Shown here: piece by piece, positions 33,801 to 41,699 of the stretch
Layout of the letters: each line of letters begins with the position of its first letter
How positions within the stretch are numbered: the stretch's first letter is position 1
Notes under the pieces: model-generated
Databases searched by the model: none
What the model saw: only the letters and a program-made list of their open reading frames with translations
What the model was told of the DNA's origin: nothing
Source of the DNA: Verrucomicrobiota bacterium
Lineage (GTDB): Bacteria; Verrucomicrobiota; Kiritimatiellia; CAIQIC01; JAGNIJ01
Length of the DNA: 64,000 bases
Reading direction: 5' to 3'
Assembly (NCBI GenBank): GCA_022710725.1
Contig: JAKLGK010000008.1
Coordinates: 247,212 to 311,211, forward strand
Program-made: the position numbers and the translations under genes

Positions 33801-36641
33801 ACGGTTGTGGATAGCGCCCTCCAATGGGCCTACGAGGAAAAAACCGGCCTCGCTCCGCCCGCGCCCCTCGATCCCGGCGCGCCTGGCGGGGCGGTGGCGC
33901 CGCCCGAAGTGATCACGCTGGCCACTGGCGGTGTCTTCGTGACCAGCGGCGGATACGATACCTTCCGCTACGATGGAACCAACCTGTTTGCGCGGTTCAA
34001 TGCGCAGTTGGACGAATCCCCAGAAAGTGCCTGGACCTATCGCGAAAACGGCTGGTTCACGCCCACCAACGCCTACGCGCCGCAACTGGAATTCGTCCAG
34101 GTGGAGGGCCGCATCCTCAGCGTGATACAAACGTTTGATTATGCGGTAACCAACCTGATCCTGCTCGGCGAGCGCGCCGCCGGACTCGCCCCGTTCCATC
34201 CCGCCTGGAGCAACCGCCTTGGCCGCTGGTGGGCCACGGACCTGCATCCCGATGATATCGCCTGGCATGGCGATGACCTCCGCCTCGCCTGGCCCGCGCT
34301 GCAACTCACCGCGCGCGACAACATGCTGCTCGTGCAAGTGGAGGACCTCTACGTCATGAGCGCCACCAATGACGCCCTTGCCTTTGCCGCCGGGCTTGGC
34401 CGCAACAAGGGCTCCAGCCTGCGCGCCGCCGGCCCTGATGCGATCGCTTACATGGGGGTCCACTACCGCGCCGAGGCTGGAATACCCCAACTGGCGCCCG
34501 GCGCCTCGACCAATGGCAGCACCCTTGGGGACGAAATCCAATGGTTCCAGATCCCCGCCGCCGCCGCTTCGTTGACGTTTGACCTCGCCACCGAGCATGA
34601 CCTGGCCGCCTACCTCTACACAGAGGATGACGAATACCTCGGCCAGGCCAACCGTTCCCATGCCCTCCATCTCGACGCCACCAACGCCCAGCCCGTCATG
34701 GCCGCGATCCTCCGCAACGGCACCAATACCGGCCCATGGACCCTCGCCACGTACACCAACGCCATTCCCTTCTACTCGCAAGTCCCCGCCGATGAGTGGC
34801 CCGCCGCGCTCGCCGCGCACTCGAACCTCTTCCCCAACACCGATTTCGGCCATGTCTTCGCGCGCGAAAATCGCGAAAGGGGCCCCGGCGTCTCGCCTGT
34901 GCTCAAAATCGCCCTCGCCCGCATGAAGTCGCCCAATCCGTCCCCGCGTCCGCTCTTTTTCCTCAACGGCGGCCCCGGCGACAGCGGCATCCGTTGCGCG
35001 TATCAGTATTTTCTCAAAGCCTTCACCGGCACCCACGATGTTTACCTGATTGACCCGCGCGGCGTCAGCTACTCGCAGCCCTCCCTCGACTTCTTTGCCG
35101 ACGAAGACCTTCCCGAATGGCAATACCGCCTCACCATGCTGCAACAGGCCGACCTTTCCGCGCTCAACACGCTCGAATCCAGTCACGACGTGGACGACAT
35201 CGCCGCCGCGTTCGGCGTGGCGGAAGCCGACCTCATCGGCCAATCCTACGGAACCCTGCTCGCGCAAACCGTCATGCGCCGCGAACCCGCCTGGCTGCGC
35301 TCCGTCATTCTCGATGGCGTCGTCGCCCCCAACATCCCCGGCCTAAGTCAGGCCGGCCCCGTCCGCAACGAAGCGCTGGAAAACCTCTTTGCCGACGTCG
35401 CCGCCCATCCCCAGGCCTCCGTCTGGTATCCCGCCTTCGGACTTGCCCTCCACACCCTCTCCACCAACCTCCAAAACAACCCGGTGGATCTGGTCATCTC
35501 CGGTGAAACCAACCAGATGAACGGATTGAGCTTCCTGGACGCCGTCTTCAACCAGCTCACCTCCACCGACCTGGCCGCGCGCGAACGCATCCCGAACATC
35601 GTCTGGCGCGCCACGCGCGGCGAAACCGCCGCCCTCGCCGAGCTCCTCACCGAGTTCCGCAAGGACACCAACCTCTTCATGACAACCTGCAAAAACATGG
35701 AGCAGCAAATCCTGGTCATCAAGCACGACTTCCTTCCCTTCGACTCCCTGGAAGCCGCCTCCAACGCCTGCGCCAATCTTCCACCGCTTGTCGCCCGAAC
35801 CGCCCTCGACTTCATGACCGACGCCATCGAAGGCGCGGCCCTGTTCGACGACTACGGCCAGGCCGACAACGCCTTCACCAATCCCGTCACCGTCTCGATA
35901 CCCACCCTTGTCATCAACGGGACCTACGACACCCAGACCGGCACCAACTGGGCCGCCGAAGTCGCCCGCCACCTCCCCAACGCCCATTATGTCGCCCCCC
36001 CCGCTGTCGGACACGGCGTCCTCTTTGCCACCAACGGCTGCATGACCCAGCTCTTCCGCGACTTCCTCGCCGACCCCACCAATCCCCCCGACACCTCCTG
36101 TCTTGCCGGACTCGTCCCCGACTTCCCCCCGCCCTGGCCGGCAAACACGCGGGACGTCTCCGTCGGCCAAACCTTCACCAACGCTTTTGAGGCGCCCGAC
36201 AGCGCGCAATGGAACCGCTTTACCGCCGTTAGCGGCGTGGTTTATACCGTGACGCAAACGGGCGGCGACGCGCTGCGCGTGGTGGATGAAAACGCCAACA
36301 CGTTGGCCTCCGTCCAAAATGAGGCCGTGAGTTGGGAAAGCAGCGGCGATGGGCGGATATACCTGATGGCGATCGCATCGCGGGCCGGAACAAACTCGAT
36401 CACCTTGGACCTGCCGCTGTTGTTCCGCCATTTGGCTTTCAACGGACAGCGCGCCACCTTGAACTGGCAATCGCTGACCAACCTGTCCGTGAACCTGTGG
36501 ATGATCACGAATCTTGGCGGTAACGCGGAACCCATATGCGTCCATTCCAACATTGCCGCACAGGGATGGTTCACCACGCTGGACCATGAAGACGAAACCG
36601 CGCATCCATCCGCATTCTACTTCCTCAAAGACACGGAATGA
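27900..36641 (+). CDS. Exported giant polyhydrolase: three beta-lactamase-like domains, S41 protease, alpha/beta hydrolase
   Basis: 2,913 residues; start fixed by AGGAG six bases upstream. Residues 1-46 are an unusual export signal whose codons contain three palindromes. Domains in order: serine beta-lactamase/DD-peptidase-like 1 (S109NTK, Y226SN, H370NG); S41 protease with PDZ-like part (about 523-975; VDVRGNLGG, nucleophile Ser884/885 in TVSSGEG); beta-lactamase-like 2 (S1048CSK, Y1143NN, K1291DG); beta-lactamase-like 3 (S1691ISK, Y1786NN, H1932DG); alpha/beta hydrolase of the prolyl/tripeptidyl aminopeptidase type (oxyanion NGGPGDSG at 2356, GQS2449YG, D2677, H2705); a C-terminal beta domain. 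Each lactamase-like unit is followed by a beta-sandwich spacer (SAAWSNR, then RVDDLP). All catalytic residues are present. Beta-lactamase-like exported enzymes hydrolyse peptides, esters or lactams; substrates here are unknown. Its own promoter; the next gene lies 220 bases on. Confidence 0.85.
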   Translation: MSRFSRRISFSNHWKKSAGIFQSLENTRVLFPIIGIGLLGLAATASAQTDFEKVTNAVHTVRLELEAALGKPVPSLSLLVQTPADTFFTCSAATPEQAVATNTTFRFASNTKNFTATAVLHMQQQGWLDISDPITNTIPGFSEPYIPTGTNWAIPNKPIITIEQLLRHSAGVYDVDNDDVPGCGGTSYTDYMITLDPAHQFTVEEMAGQAALHQLSYSAPDEGYHYSNTGYAMLAEIVGRIYSLHSGSTKKLTDYLYDHIIGGASPVPIPEIHFPNLATDTALPEPFMWGTERRPTNITIIVSNCNMSAQVGEGNGYGTLPALNRFIRATMKGEGVLSHESVRLMQTDTSPLNAGYALGCTFVTDLGFGHNGCRVGNLSHMNYNPETDVSVAVYLPLVDYSDNMDSFTLCFQAIYNAAYRALEALGYPRTPTLAHGSQTNLTLSAGATNTFYFTAAQGAFYGVKISNTVADIFCRVAPGVDPDDAVTVTNNFTWQGHAPGTYRLDVSSTAATECALSLIALKMPDPSDFSALNWTNAFIAAHDVFSRQYAFGDWKSVDWGALYSNTLPRIAAAQALTNEVAYYAALHEYVGSVPDGHVALKGTNAAVPAAWGEEVAGGGYGLAVAELDDGRVIAAALLTHGPAQLAGMEAGAEIVSWDGLAPASAMAQINAAAYPLRALAGPMTSCPQATLAQQRLEQARLLVRGPVGTTVDVQFINPGSLATQAVALTATADTNATFALLDFAMRQNPSSDPVEYRLMTNGLGYLLIRFEANFAEPENLYVINSNVAEAVKFFVASNAPGVIVDVRGNLGGDDQLAATLCGYFHRTNMFYERQTWYNTLNGTFTELTFDSMNGWAPLDYMAIPTQSVFYGGPVAVLVNLGTVSSGEGVAMGIGALPNARVIGFHGTHGSFGMAGATIALPGGYSIHYPFGQSLDENGVIQLDSRNGVGGVPPEIRIPKSAENVLAFAAGTDVELNYASDYLIGLRNYTNTIAQTTALITNLMAQHDIPALSIALVDGANIVWAQGFGTANREAGTPASADTIYRIASCSKTFAAASIMRLQDDGLLTLQDDVTNTVPAFSLLPRYPDQALTIRELLAHQAQLPGCYFRHADSTIPYDGYYDMSLALMVEDYLVEPRHFLQKYNNNGFTLIEGVVAGANTNGLDYAAFAITNLFQPMGMSNTTFRLADHQTNLLAKVYRSGVLAPDEFVNTPGSGGAYSTAADMARYARFLLGYGTFNGTRILSSNAVAALWADQSAQVALVNKEDYAKSGLGWDQIADPSFAYAGRMAWKDGDSLNYSAIICVMPEHGLAAVALNSIPGADTAAAPAAKLALKLALQERDGIPLPSTNPPAFPVSPVTVLTEQELAGIIGTYSAAGGYDLVTGTVSAITWITGADGSSPVRYEGLVPHQDGWFSATNAPEFRLSFTNIGGRVILRSHVRYEEYLRIIAQAERFTPAPLSAAWSNRVGKTWITADLEPESYLWLLGFYPTLELGMADGVLSVYSSPCQTLQPQGDDLAFPFSMNAAQPSALQVKHTNGHEVIRYSGYDFRRVDDLPVLQPGQSATGLLAAGASAPFQFSIADPVWHGIHISPSNLILRQATADLSAPGTYSLILQNPGTSAAPYSLRLYNLTSTIARVSTLITNLMATHQLVGCGISLVDGDQTVWQTGFGYADRERGRAADARTPFMIGSISKTFGALAAMQLAEEGLLDLHASITNALPSFAIHQRFADNTITPHTILTHHSGLPGDVFNQGFTVRPLPGVPDAVQAMLANEYALMPTNTMWAYNNSGFVMLGQMFRHLTGQELDVFARARLFDRMGMTNSSIAFDLPAIRQTRARPYVGGQIGPDEYVNLYFAGAIYSTAADMARYMRMLLAGGMGENARVVSNQTLQAMATRQNAGIALDQYASMLNMGIGFVLDPPNLRYMGKVLWHDGGTVYFRSLLRVATEAQLGCFISCNSYEGGAMTYTVVDSALQWAYEEKTGLAPPAPLDPGAPGGAVAPPEVITLATGGVFVTSGGYDTFRYDGTNLFARFNAQLDESPESAWTYRENGWFTPTNAYAPQLEFVQVEGRILSVIQTFDYAVTNLILLGERAAGLAPFHPAWSNRLGRWWATDLHPDDIAWHGDDLRLAWPALQLTARDNMLLVQVEDLYVMSATNDALAFAAGLGRNKGSSLRAAGPDAIAYMGVHYRAEAGIPQLAPGASTNGSTLGDEIQWFQIPAAAASLTFDLATEHDLAAYLYTEDDEYLGQANRSHALHLDATNAQPVMAAILRNGTNTGPWTLATYTNAIPFYSQVPADEWPAALAAHSNLFPNTDFGHVFARENRERGPGVSPVLKIALARMKSPNPSPRPLFFLNGGPGDSGIRCAYQYFLKAFTGTHDVYLIDPRGVSYSQPSLDFFADEDLPEWQYRLTMLQQADLSALNTLESSHDVDDIAAAFGVAEADLIGQSYGTLLAQTVMRREPAWLRSVILDGVVAPNIPGLSQAGPVRNEALENLFADVAAHPQASVWYPAFGLALHTLSTNLQNNPVDLVISGETNQMNGLSFLDAVFNQLTSTDLAARERIPNIVWRATRGETAALAELLTEFRKDTNLFMTTCKNMEQQILVIKHDFLPFDSLEAASNACANLPPLVARTALDFMTDAIEGAALFDDYGQADNAFTNPVTVSIPTLVINGTYDTQTGTNWAAEVARHLPNAHYVAPPAVGHGVLFATNGCMTQLFRDFLADPTNPPDTSCLAGLVPDFPPPWPANTRDVSVGQTFTNAFEAPDSAQWNRFTAVSGVVYTVTQTGGDALRVVDENANTLASVQNEAVSWESSGDGRIYLMAIASRAGTNSITLDLPLLFRHLAFNGQRATLNWQSLTNLSVNLWMITNLGGNAEPICVHSNIAAQGWFTTLDHEDETAHPSAFYFLKDTE
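27929..28005. repeat. Three palindromes at 31-base spacing inside the polyhydrolase signal region
   Basis: TTCCAATCATTGGAA at 27929-27943 and 27960-27974, and TTCCCATCATTGGAA at 27991-28005; centres 27936, 27967, 27998. Because 31 is not a multiple of three, the copies are read as SNHWK, FQSLE and FPIIG. Conservation is therefore at the DNA or RNA level. Confidence 0.9.
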
Positions 36642-36824
36642 GCTCCAAGGCCTCCGCTGAAACCAGCGGACGCGGGAACTCACCGACGCCGGGAAATCCT
36701 CTTGCCGGCCTATGTTGCGGCCATACCCACCATGGCCCGCGACTGGCGCATCCCCCCGTTTCCGCCCGCTCCATTCCTCTGCATGATCTTTTCAATATGA
36801 TTTAATTTTTCCCGCAGATTAACG

Positions 36825-36830
36825 TATAAT
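36825..36830 (+). promoter_or_regulatory. -10 box of the NTF2-Cache/gldA operon
   Basis: Perfect TATAAT in an AT-rich patch; the -35 region (TTAATT near 36802) is weak. A start near 36837 gives a 25-base leader containing the ribosome site GAAAGGAG. Confidence 0.55.
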
Positions 36831-36861
36831 ATTTTCTTAATATCGAAAGGAGCGGAGTTCC

Positions 36862-37755
36862 ATGCAACAAGTGCCGGCGTCAAGGATCATCGGATGGATG
36901 GCTGTCATGGGCATGGCGGCCCCATTGGTTTGGACTTCAACGGCCTTTTCCGAAACCCAAGCGGAAGCGGATGTCCGGGGGGCCATGATCGAAGTGGTCG
37001 CCGCCGCGAGCCGCCTGGATGCCGACGGCATCATGGCGCGGCTCGATCCGGATCCGGCCCTGCGCTACTATGTGCAGGGGCAATCCTTCAATTATCCCGA
37101 CCTCGCCGTGTTCCTGCGGCAATCCTTTGCCGACATGACCACCCAACGAGTCGTCTGGCTGGAAAGCTCCGCCCGCGAGCTGGCCCCGGACACCGTTCTC
37201 TGGACCTCCTACGGACGCAATCCCGTCGTTGAAGCAAGCGGAAAAGAGATCGAATACATCCTGGGGGAAACCTGGGTTTGGAAGAAAACGGACGGGAACT
37301 GGCGAGCCATTCACTATCACGAGTCCTTTCTGGAAGCGCCCAGCCGGGAAAAACGCGAACGCGTCGAATCGGCCCTGTCCGAATTCGCCGCCTCGCTCAA
37401 GATTGAATCCCGGAATCCGGAACCCGTCATGGCCGTCCTGAACGAATTCGTCCGGTCGCATCCGGAGGTGGTGGGCTCCGCCTTCGCCTTTGCCCCTACC
37501 GAGGAAGGCTCGTGGCCCGCCCCTTACGTTCATCGCAAGGGCAGCGAAATCATCCGCAAAACGTTGCCGTCCGATTCGGGGTACGAGCGAAGCGACTGGT
37601 ACGCCGTTCCCGCCGCAAGCGGCCAACCCGCCTGGTCCGAGCCCTATTTCGACACTCACGGCGCCCAAACGATGATGATCACCTACTCCATCCCCATAAC
37701 CGACACGACGGGCGACCTGCTCGGCGTCCTGACGGCCGACGTGGCCTTTTACTAA
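36862..37755 (+). CDS. Exported NTF2-like + Cache-like sensor protein
   Basis: 297 residues with a signal peptide (cut near AFSE). N-terminal half (about 35-155) is an NTF2/SnoaL-like fold: GAMIEVVAAASRLDADGIMARLDPDP, YGRNPVV, YILGETWVWKKTDGNWRAIHYHESF. C-terminal half (about 175-297) resembles the membrane-distal part of a Cache domain: GSAFAFAPTEEG, WYAVPAASGQPAWSEPYFD, MMITYSIPIT, GDLLGVLTADV. Cache domains bind small ligands outside the cell in chemoreceptors and kinases; here there is no signalling domain or C-terminal helix, so it is probably a soluble periplasmic binding protein. Twelve bases separate it from gldA, so they form an operon. Confidence 0.7.
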   Translation: MQQVPASRIIGWMAVMGMAAPLVWTSTAFSETQAEADVRGAMIEVVAAASRLDADGIMARLDPDPALRYYVQGQSFNYPDLAVFLRQSFADMTTQRVVWLESSARELAPDTVLWTSYGRNPVVEASGKEIEYILGETWVWKKTDGNWRAIHYHESFLEAPSREKRERVESALSEFAASLKIESRNPEPVMAVLNEFVRSHPEVVGSAFAFAPTEEGSWPAPYVHRKGSEIIRKTLPSDSGYERSDWYAVPAASGQPAWSEPYFDTHGAQTMMITYSIPITDTTGDLLGVLTADVAFY

Positions 37756-37766
37756 AGCGTGAGCTC

Positions 37767-38972
37767 ATGACCACCTCCAATCCAGATGACCGAACAAGGA
37801 TACTGCGCACGGTGCGCGGGCAGGAAGTGACGCCCGATCGCGATGTGACCGCCGCCTGTGGCGTAGAGGCCAAAAACCTCAAGAGAGCCGTTTTCCCCGG
37901 AAAGTACATCCAAGGCCGCGGCGCGTTGGGCGAACTGCCGTTGCTTATGGATTCGCTGGGCGGGAAAGGCTTGGTCCTGGCCTCGCCCTCTGCCCACAAG
38001 AACATCCTTCCGGCATGCGGAATCGACTGGGGCTCCCGGAACACGATCCTCGATTCCTTTCAGGGCGAATGCTGCGAAAGGGAATTGTCGCGGGTGGCCG
38101 AACTGATCGGGCGACACCAGGTGGATATCCTCGTCGGCATGGGCGGCGGCAAGGCCATCGACACCGCCAAGATCGCCGCCGACCGTGCGGGAATCCCGGT
38201 CATCATCGTGCCGACCATCGCCTCGACCGACGCGCCATGCAGCGGTTGCGCGGTCCTTTACTCGGACGATCATGTCTTCGAGTCCGTTTATTATCAGAAG
38301 ATGAATCCCGCGGCGGTGCTGGTGGACGAGCGGATCATCGTGCAGGCGCCCGTGCGCTTTTTCATCGCCGGGATGGGCGATGCGCTCGCCACATGGTTTG
38401 AGGCTCGCTCGTGCTCGACCACCCAATCGCCCAACGCCTGCGGCGGACTCAGCCCCATGGCGGGACTTCACATCGCCCGGCTCTGCTACGAGACCCTGAT
38501 CGGCTACGGCGTGGCCGCCAAGCTTGCCTGCGAGCAAAAGGCCATCACGCCCGCCTTCTCGCGGGTCGTCGAAGCCAACATCCTTTTGAGCGGCATCGGG
38601 TTCGAGAGCGGCGGGCTTGGCGCGGCGCATTCCATTCACAACGGCTTCACCGCGCTCGAGGAAAGCCACGCGTTTTATCATGGCGAGAAGGTCGCTTTCG
38701 GCGTCCTCGCGGGGCTGCAACTCGCCGATGCGCCGCCCGCCGAATCGGAGGAGGTCTTTTCCTTCTCCGAGAAGATCGGCCTGCCCACCACTCTTGCCGA
38801 TCTGGGATTGGGGAAGCGCGGCCGCGCCGACTTGATGAAGGTGGCCGAGAAGGCCTGCGATCCGGTCGAGTGCATTCACCATGAAGCGGGGGTCATCACC
38901 CCCGATAAGGTTCTCGACGCCATTCTGGCCGCGGACGCCATCGGAAGAAGCCGGAAAGGCTCGAGTGGCTGA
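37767..38972 (+). CDS. gldA: Glycerol dehydrogenase-like iron/zinc alcohol dehydrogenase
   Basis: 401 residues, somewhat longer than the usual ~365 because of a 40-residue polar N-terminal extension. NAD-binding GMGGGKAIDTAK, the TIASTDAPCSG loop, and the metal ligands Asp in GMGDALATWFEA, His in GAAHSIHNGFTAL and His in FYHGEKVAFG match GldA, which oxidises glycerol to dihydroxyacetone with NAD. Cytoplasmic. It sits between two exported hydrolase genes, which is unexpected; a role in using glycerol released by esterase activity is possible but only a guess. The next gene overlaps its end by eight bases. Confidence 0.88.
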   Translation: MTTSNPDDRTRILRTVRGQEVTPDRDVTAACGVEAKNLKRAVFPGKYIQGRGALGELPLLMDSLGGKGLVLASPSAHKNILPACGIDWGSRNTILDSFQGECCERELSRVAELIGRHQVDILVGMGGGKAIDTAKIAADRAGIPVIIVPTIASTDAPCSGCAVLYSDDHVFESVYYQKMNPAAVLVDERIIVQAPVRFFIAGMGDALATWFEARSCSTTQSPNACGGLSPMAGLHIARLCYETLIGYGVAAKLACEQKAITPAFSRVVEANILLSGIGFESGGLGAAHSIHNGFTALEESHAFYHGEKVAFGVLAGLQLADAPPAESEEVFSFSEKIGLPTTLADLGLGKRGRADLMKVAEKACDPVECIHHEAGVITPDKVLDAILAADAIGRSRKGSSG

Positions 38973-41664
38973 CGCCTCGGTGTTCGGGAGGCTGATCATA
39001 GACGTCGCGCTACAGCAACGAAGCGTCGGCATGGCCATCGCCGTTCTGGCCGGCCTCTCCGGGGTATGGACCGCCCGCGCGCAGATTCCCTTCACCAATA
39101 CGATTGCCGCTTCGCGGGCGACCATCACGAATGTGATGGCGGAATACGGGATCCCGGGTTGCACCGTGGTGCTGGTCGAAAGCCAGCGCGTGGTGTGGGC
39201 TGAAGGCTTTGGCCTTGCCGACCTCGAAACACAAGCGCCGGTCACGACCAATACCGTCATGATGATCGGCTCCGTGTCCAAGTTCTTCACCGCCATCATG
39301 GCCGCGCAACTGGCGGATGAGGGCGCGCTCGATCTGAACCTGTCCGTCACCAATTACCTCCCCGACTTCTCCATGCGCGATCGCTTCGCCGGCCCGCCGG
39401 AGGCCTGGACCACGCGCAACCTGCTGGATCATCACGCCGGGCTGCCCGGCGACATCTACAACGGTTCGTTCGGAGCGAGCGACTACTGGCCGGGCTATAT
39501 CGCGTGGATGATTCATTACTTTCAGCGCGATTATCCGCTCTACCCCCCGAATGTCGTTGCCAGCTACTGCAACAGCGGGTTCAACCTCGTCGGCGAAATC
39601 GTCACGCGCCACGACGGCGTGGATTACGCCGTCGCCGCCGAGAACCGCATCTTCGCGCCGCTCGACATGCCGTATTCCTCCTTTTTACCCGACAAGCCGC
39701 TCGTGGCCGAAAACCTGGCCACCGGGCACAGCGCCGGCCAGCCCACGCCGCCCATGATCGGCAACATGGCCGCCACCGGCGGCGCCTTTTCGCGTCCGCT
39801 CGACATGGCCCGGATCATCACAATGATCCTGGCGGACGGCGTGGCCGGCGGCTCGAATTACCTTTCGCAGGCCATCCTGGACGAAATGGGCACGCCCGCG
39901 AACGCGCCGCTCGATCTGGACATCTTCCTGCAACCCGGACTGGGACTCGACTCCGTGGCCGATCATGCCCTGGCCTATGCTGGAAACGTATGGAGCAAAA
40001 GCGGCGACACGGGCACGTTCTCGGCCATGCTCCAAGTCCTGCGGGAACGGCAACTGGGCGTTTTCGTCAACATCAACATGAGTCATTCCGCCGGCTTCAC
40101 GATCTCCCGCGCCATCCTCCGGGAGGCGCTGCTCGAACGCGACAACCTGCCCGATCCCGGCTGGCCCCCCATGCCCGATCCGGCCGCGACCAACTGGCCC
40201 TACGCCGCGCTGCAGGACATCGAGGGCTATTACATTACCGCGGCGGGCGTGGACCGGTTCATCGCGGAGGCGGACGGCACGCTCACCTGCATTCACGACG
40301 CGCAGAACAACACGGAGGCGACCACGTCCTGGTATCCGCACGTCCATGGCCGGTTCTATCCGCCGGGCCTGCATCACGAGCAGTTTGTCTTCACCAACCG
40401 GGCGGGTTGCGACCTGATCTTGCGGTATGGCAGCAGCGGCAGCGCGCGGGATGAAATCGTCTATGGCGGCTATGCCGAAGGCTTGTACGGAGTCCGCTAT
40501 ACCCCGCCGGCCATTTCCGCCGCATGGTCCAACCGCGTCGGAACAAAGTGGCTGGCCTGCAATCTCTGGCACGACGACTGGATGTATGAGGCCGGCGCCC
40601 TCCCCGCGTTCCTTCTGACGGCGGGCCACGGCATCCTTTCACTGGCCGGCCCGCAGGGCGCGGTCCTGGAACCCGTTGACGACGGGCTGGCCTTTGTCGG
40701 CGGACTCCTCACGCGCGGAGACAGCGCGGTGCGCATCGAGACCAACGCCCTGGGCCGTGAGTTCCTCTGGTTCGGCGGCTATCGCTGCGAGCGCTACGAC
40801 GATCTGCCTGAACTGCAGAAGGGCGTGGCGGTTTCCGGCGCGGCCTCCGCCCATACCAACGCCCTGTTCCGCTACGAGCACGGGGCCGAGGGACAATCCA
40901 TCCTGTTGGCGCTTACGGAAAACGCGTCCAAGGCCGTCCTCACCGTGTTCAATGCCGACATCGAGCCCATCGGAAGGGGCGAGGGCTGTCTCGCGCTCGA
41001 TCTCAGCTCGGACGCCCCCCTGATCGTCAGCATCACATCCGCCGATCCGGTCGAGTTTGACATCAAGACCGTGGACATCACGGAAGTGCGCGCGGCCATG
41101 CGGCGGACGTTGGATCAGTATCCGTTTGTCCCCGGCTTCGGCGTGGCCGCGCAGGAACCCGGCTTCCCGCCCATCCTCCTCACCGAGGGCCATGCGCGAA
41201 TCAGCCCGCCCTCGCCGGAACCCTCCCTGCCGCTGCAAGGGCACGAGCAGTTCCACATCGCCAGCATCTCGAAAACCTACACGGCCGCCGCGATCTTCCT
41301 GCTCCAGCAGCGCGGGTTGTTGAACATCGCGGACTGCGTCACCAACTACGCGCCGGAACTCAACATCCCGCGCGCCGACGAAATCACGCTGGAGATGCTC
41401 TTGCAGCATCGCTCCGGCCTGCCCGATGCGAACAACACCGGCTGGTTCGACGGCAAGCTCGAAAACAACCCGCTCCTGGAATTCACCGTCGAGGACATCG
41501 TGGACGTGGCCCACGGGCTCTACCCCAACCTGCTGTTCGAACCGGGAACCGCTTATCACTATACGGACACGGGCTACAACATCCTCGCCCGTGTGATCGA
41601 AAACGTGACCGCACGAATTACCAAGGCTTCCTGGCCAACGATGTCCTGCGGCCGCTCGGACTGA
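38965..41664 (+). CDS. Exported tandem beta-lactamase-like protein, N-terminal part before a frameshift
   Basis: Start GTG 38965 overlaps gldA and has AAAGG five bases upstream; signal peptide cut near ARAQ. First beta-lactamase-like domain: S103VSK, Y201CN, K345SG, complete. A beta-sandwich spacer follows (SAAWSNRVGTKW, RYDDLPELQ). A second domain begins (S767ISK, Y866TD in place of the usual YxN) and then the reading frame breaks at about 41611: ACC-GCACG should read ACC-GGC-ACG, giving VTGTNYQGFLA in the other frame. One G is missing. The last ~17 residues written here are therefore not native. Either a recent mutation or a sequencing error; the rest of the gene continues at 41612-44624. 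Confidence 0.75.
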   Translation: MADASVFGRLIIDVALQQRSVGMAIAVLAGLSGVWTARAQIPFTNTIAASRATITNVMAEYGIPGCTVVLVESQRVVWAEGFGLADLETQAPVTTNTVMMIGSVSKFFTAIMAAQLADEGALDLNLSVTNYLPDFSMRDRFAGPPEAWTTRNLLDHHAGLPGDIYNGSFGASDYWPGYIAWMIHYFQRDYPLYPPNVVASYCNSGFNLVGEIVTRHDGVDYAVAAENRIFAPLDMPYSSFLPDKPLVAENLATGHSAGQPTPPMIGNMAATGGAFSRPLDMARIITMILADGVAGGSNYLSQAILDEMGTPANAPLDLDIFLQPGLGLDSVADHALAYAGNVWSKSGDTGTFSAMLQVLRERQLGVFVNINMSHSAGFTISRAILREALLERDNLPDPGWPPMPDPAATNWPYAALQDIEGYYITAAGVDRFIAEADGTLTCIHDAQNNTEATTSWYPHVHGRFYPPGLHHEQFVFTNRAGCDLILRYGSSGSARDEIVYGGYAEGLYGVRYTPPAISAAWSNRVGTKWLACNLWHDDWMYEAGALPAFLLTAGHGILSLAGPQGAVLEPVDDGLAFVGGLLTRGDSAVRIETNALGREFLWFGGYRCERYDDLPELQKGVAVSGAASAHTNALFRYEHGAEGQSILLALTENASKAVLTVFNADIEPIGRGEGCLALDLSSDAPLIVSITSADPVEFDIKTVDITEVRAAMRRTLDQYPFVPGFGVAAQEPGFPPILLTEGHARISPPSPEPSLPLQGHEQFHIASISKTYTAAAIFLLQQRGLLNIADCVTNYAPELNIPRADEITLEMLLQHRSGLPDANNTGWFDGKLENNPLLEFTVEDIVDVAHGLYPNLLFEPGTAYHYTDTGYNILARVIENVTARITKASWPTMSCGRSD

Positions 41665-41699
41665 CCAACACCTTCGCGCCCTATAACCATCAAACCGAA

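Noticed and set aside
41600..41620. Programmed -1 frameshift in the tri-lactamase gene
   Set aside because: There is no X-XXY-YYZ slippery site in the correct frame and no clear downstream stem; a lost G in GG explains it better.
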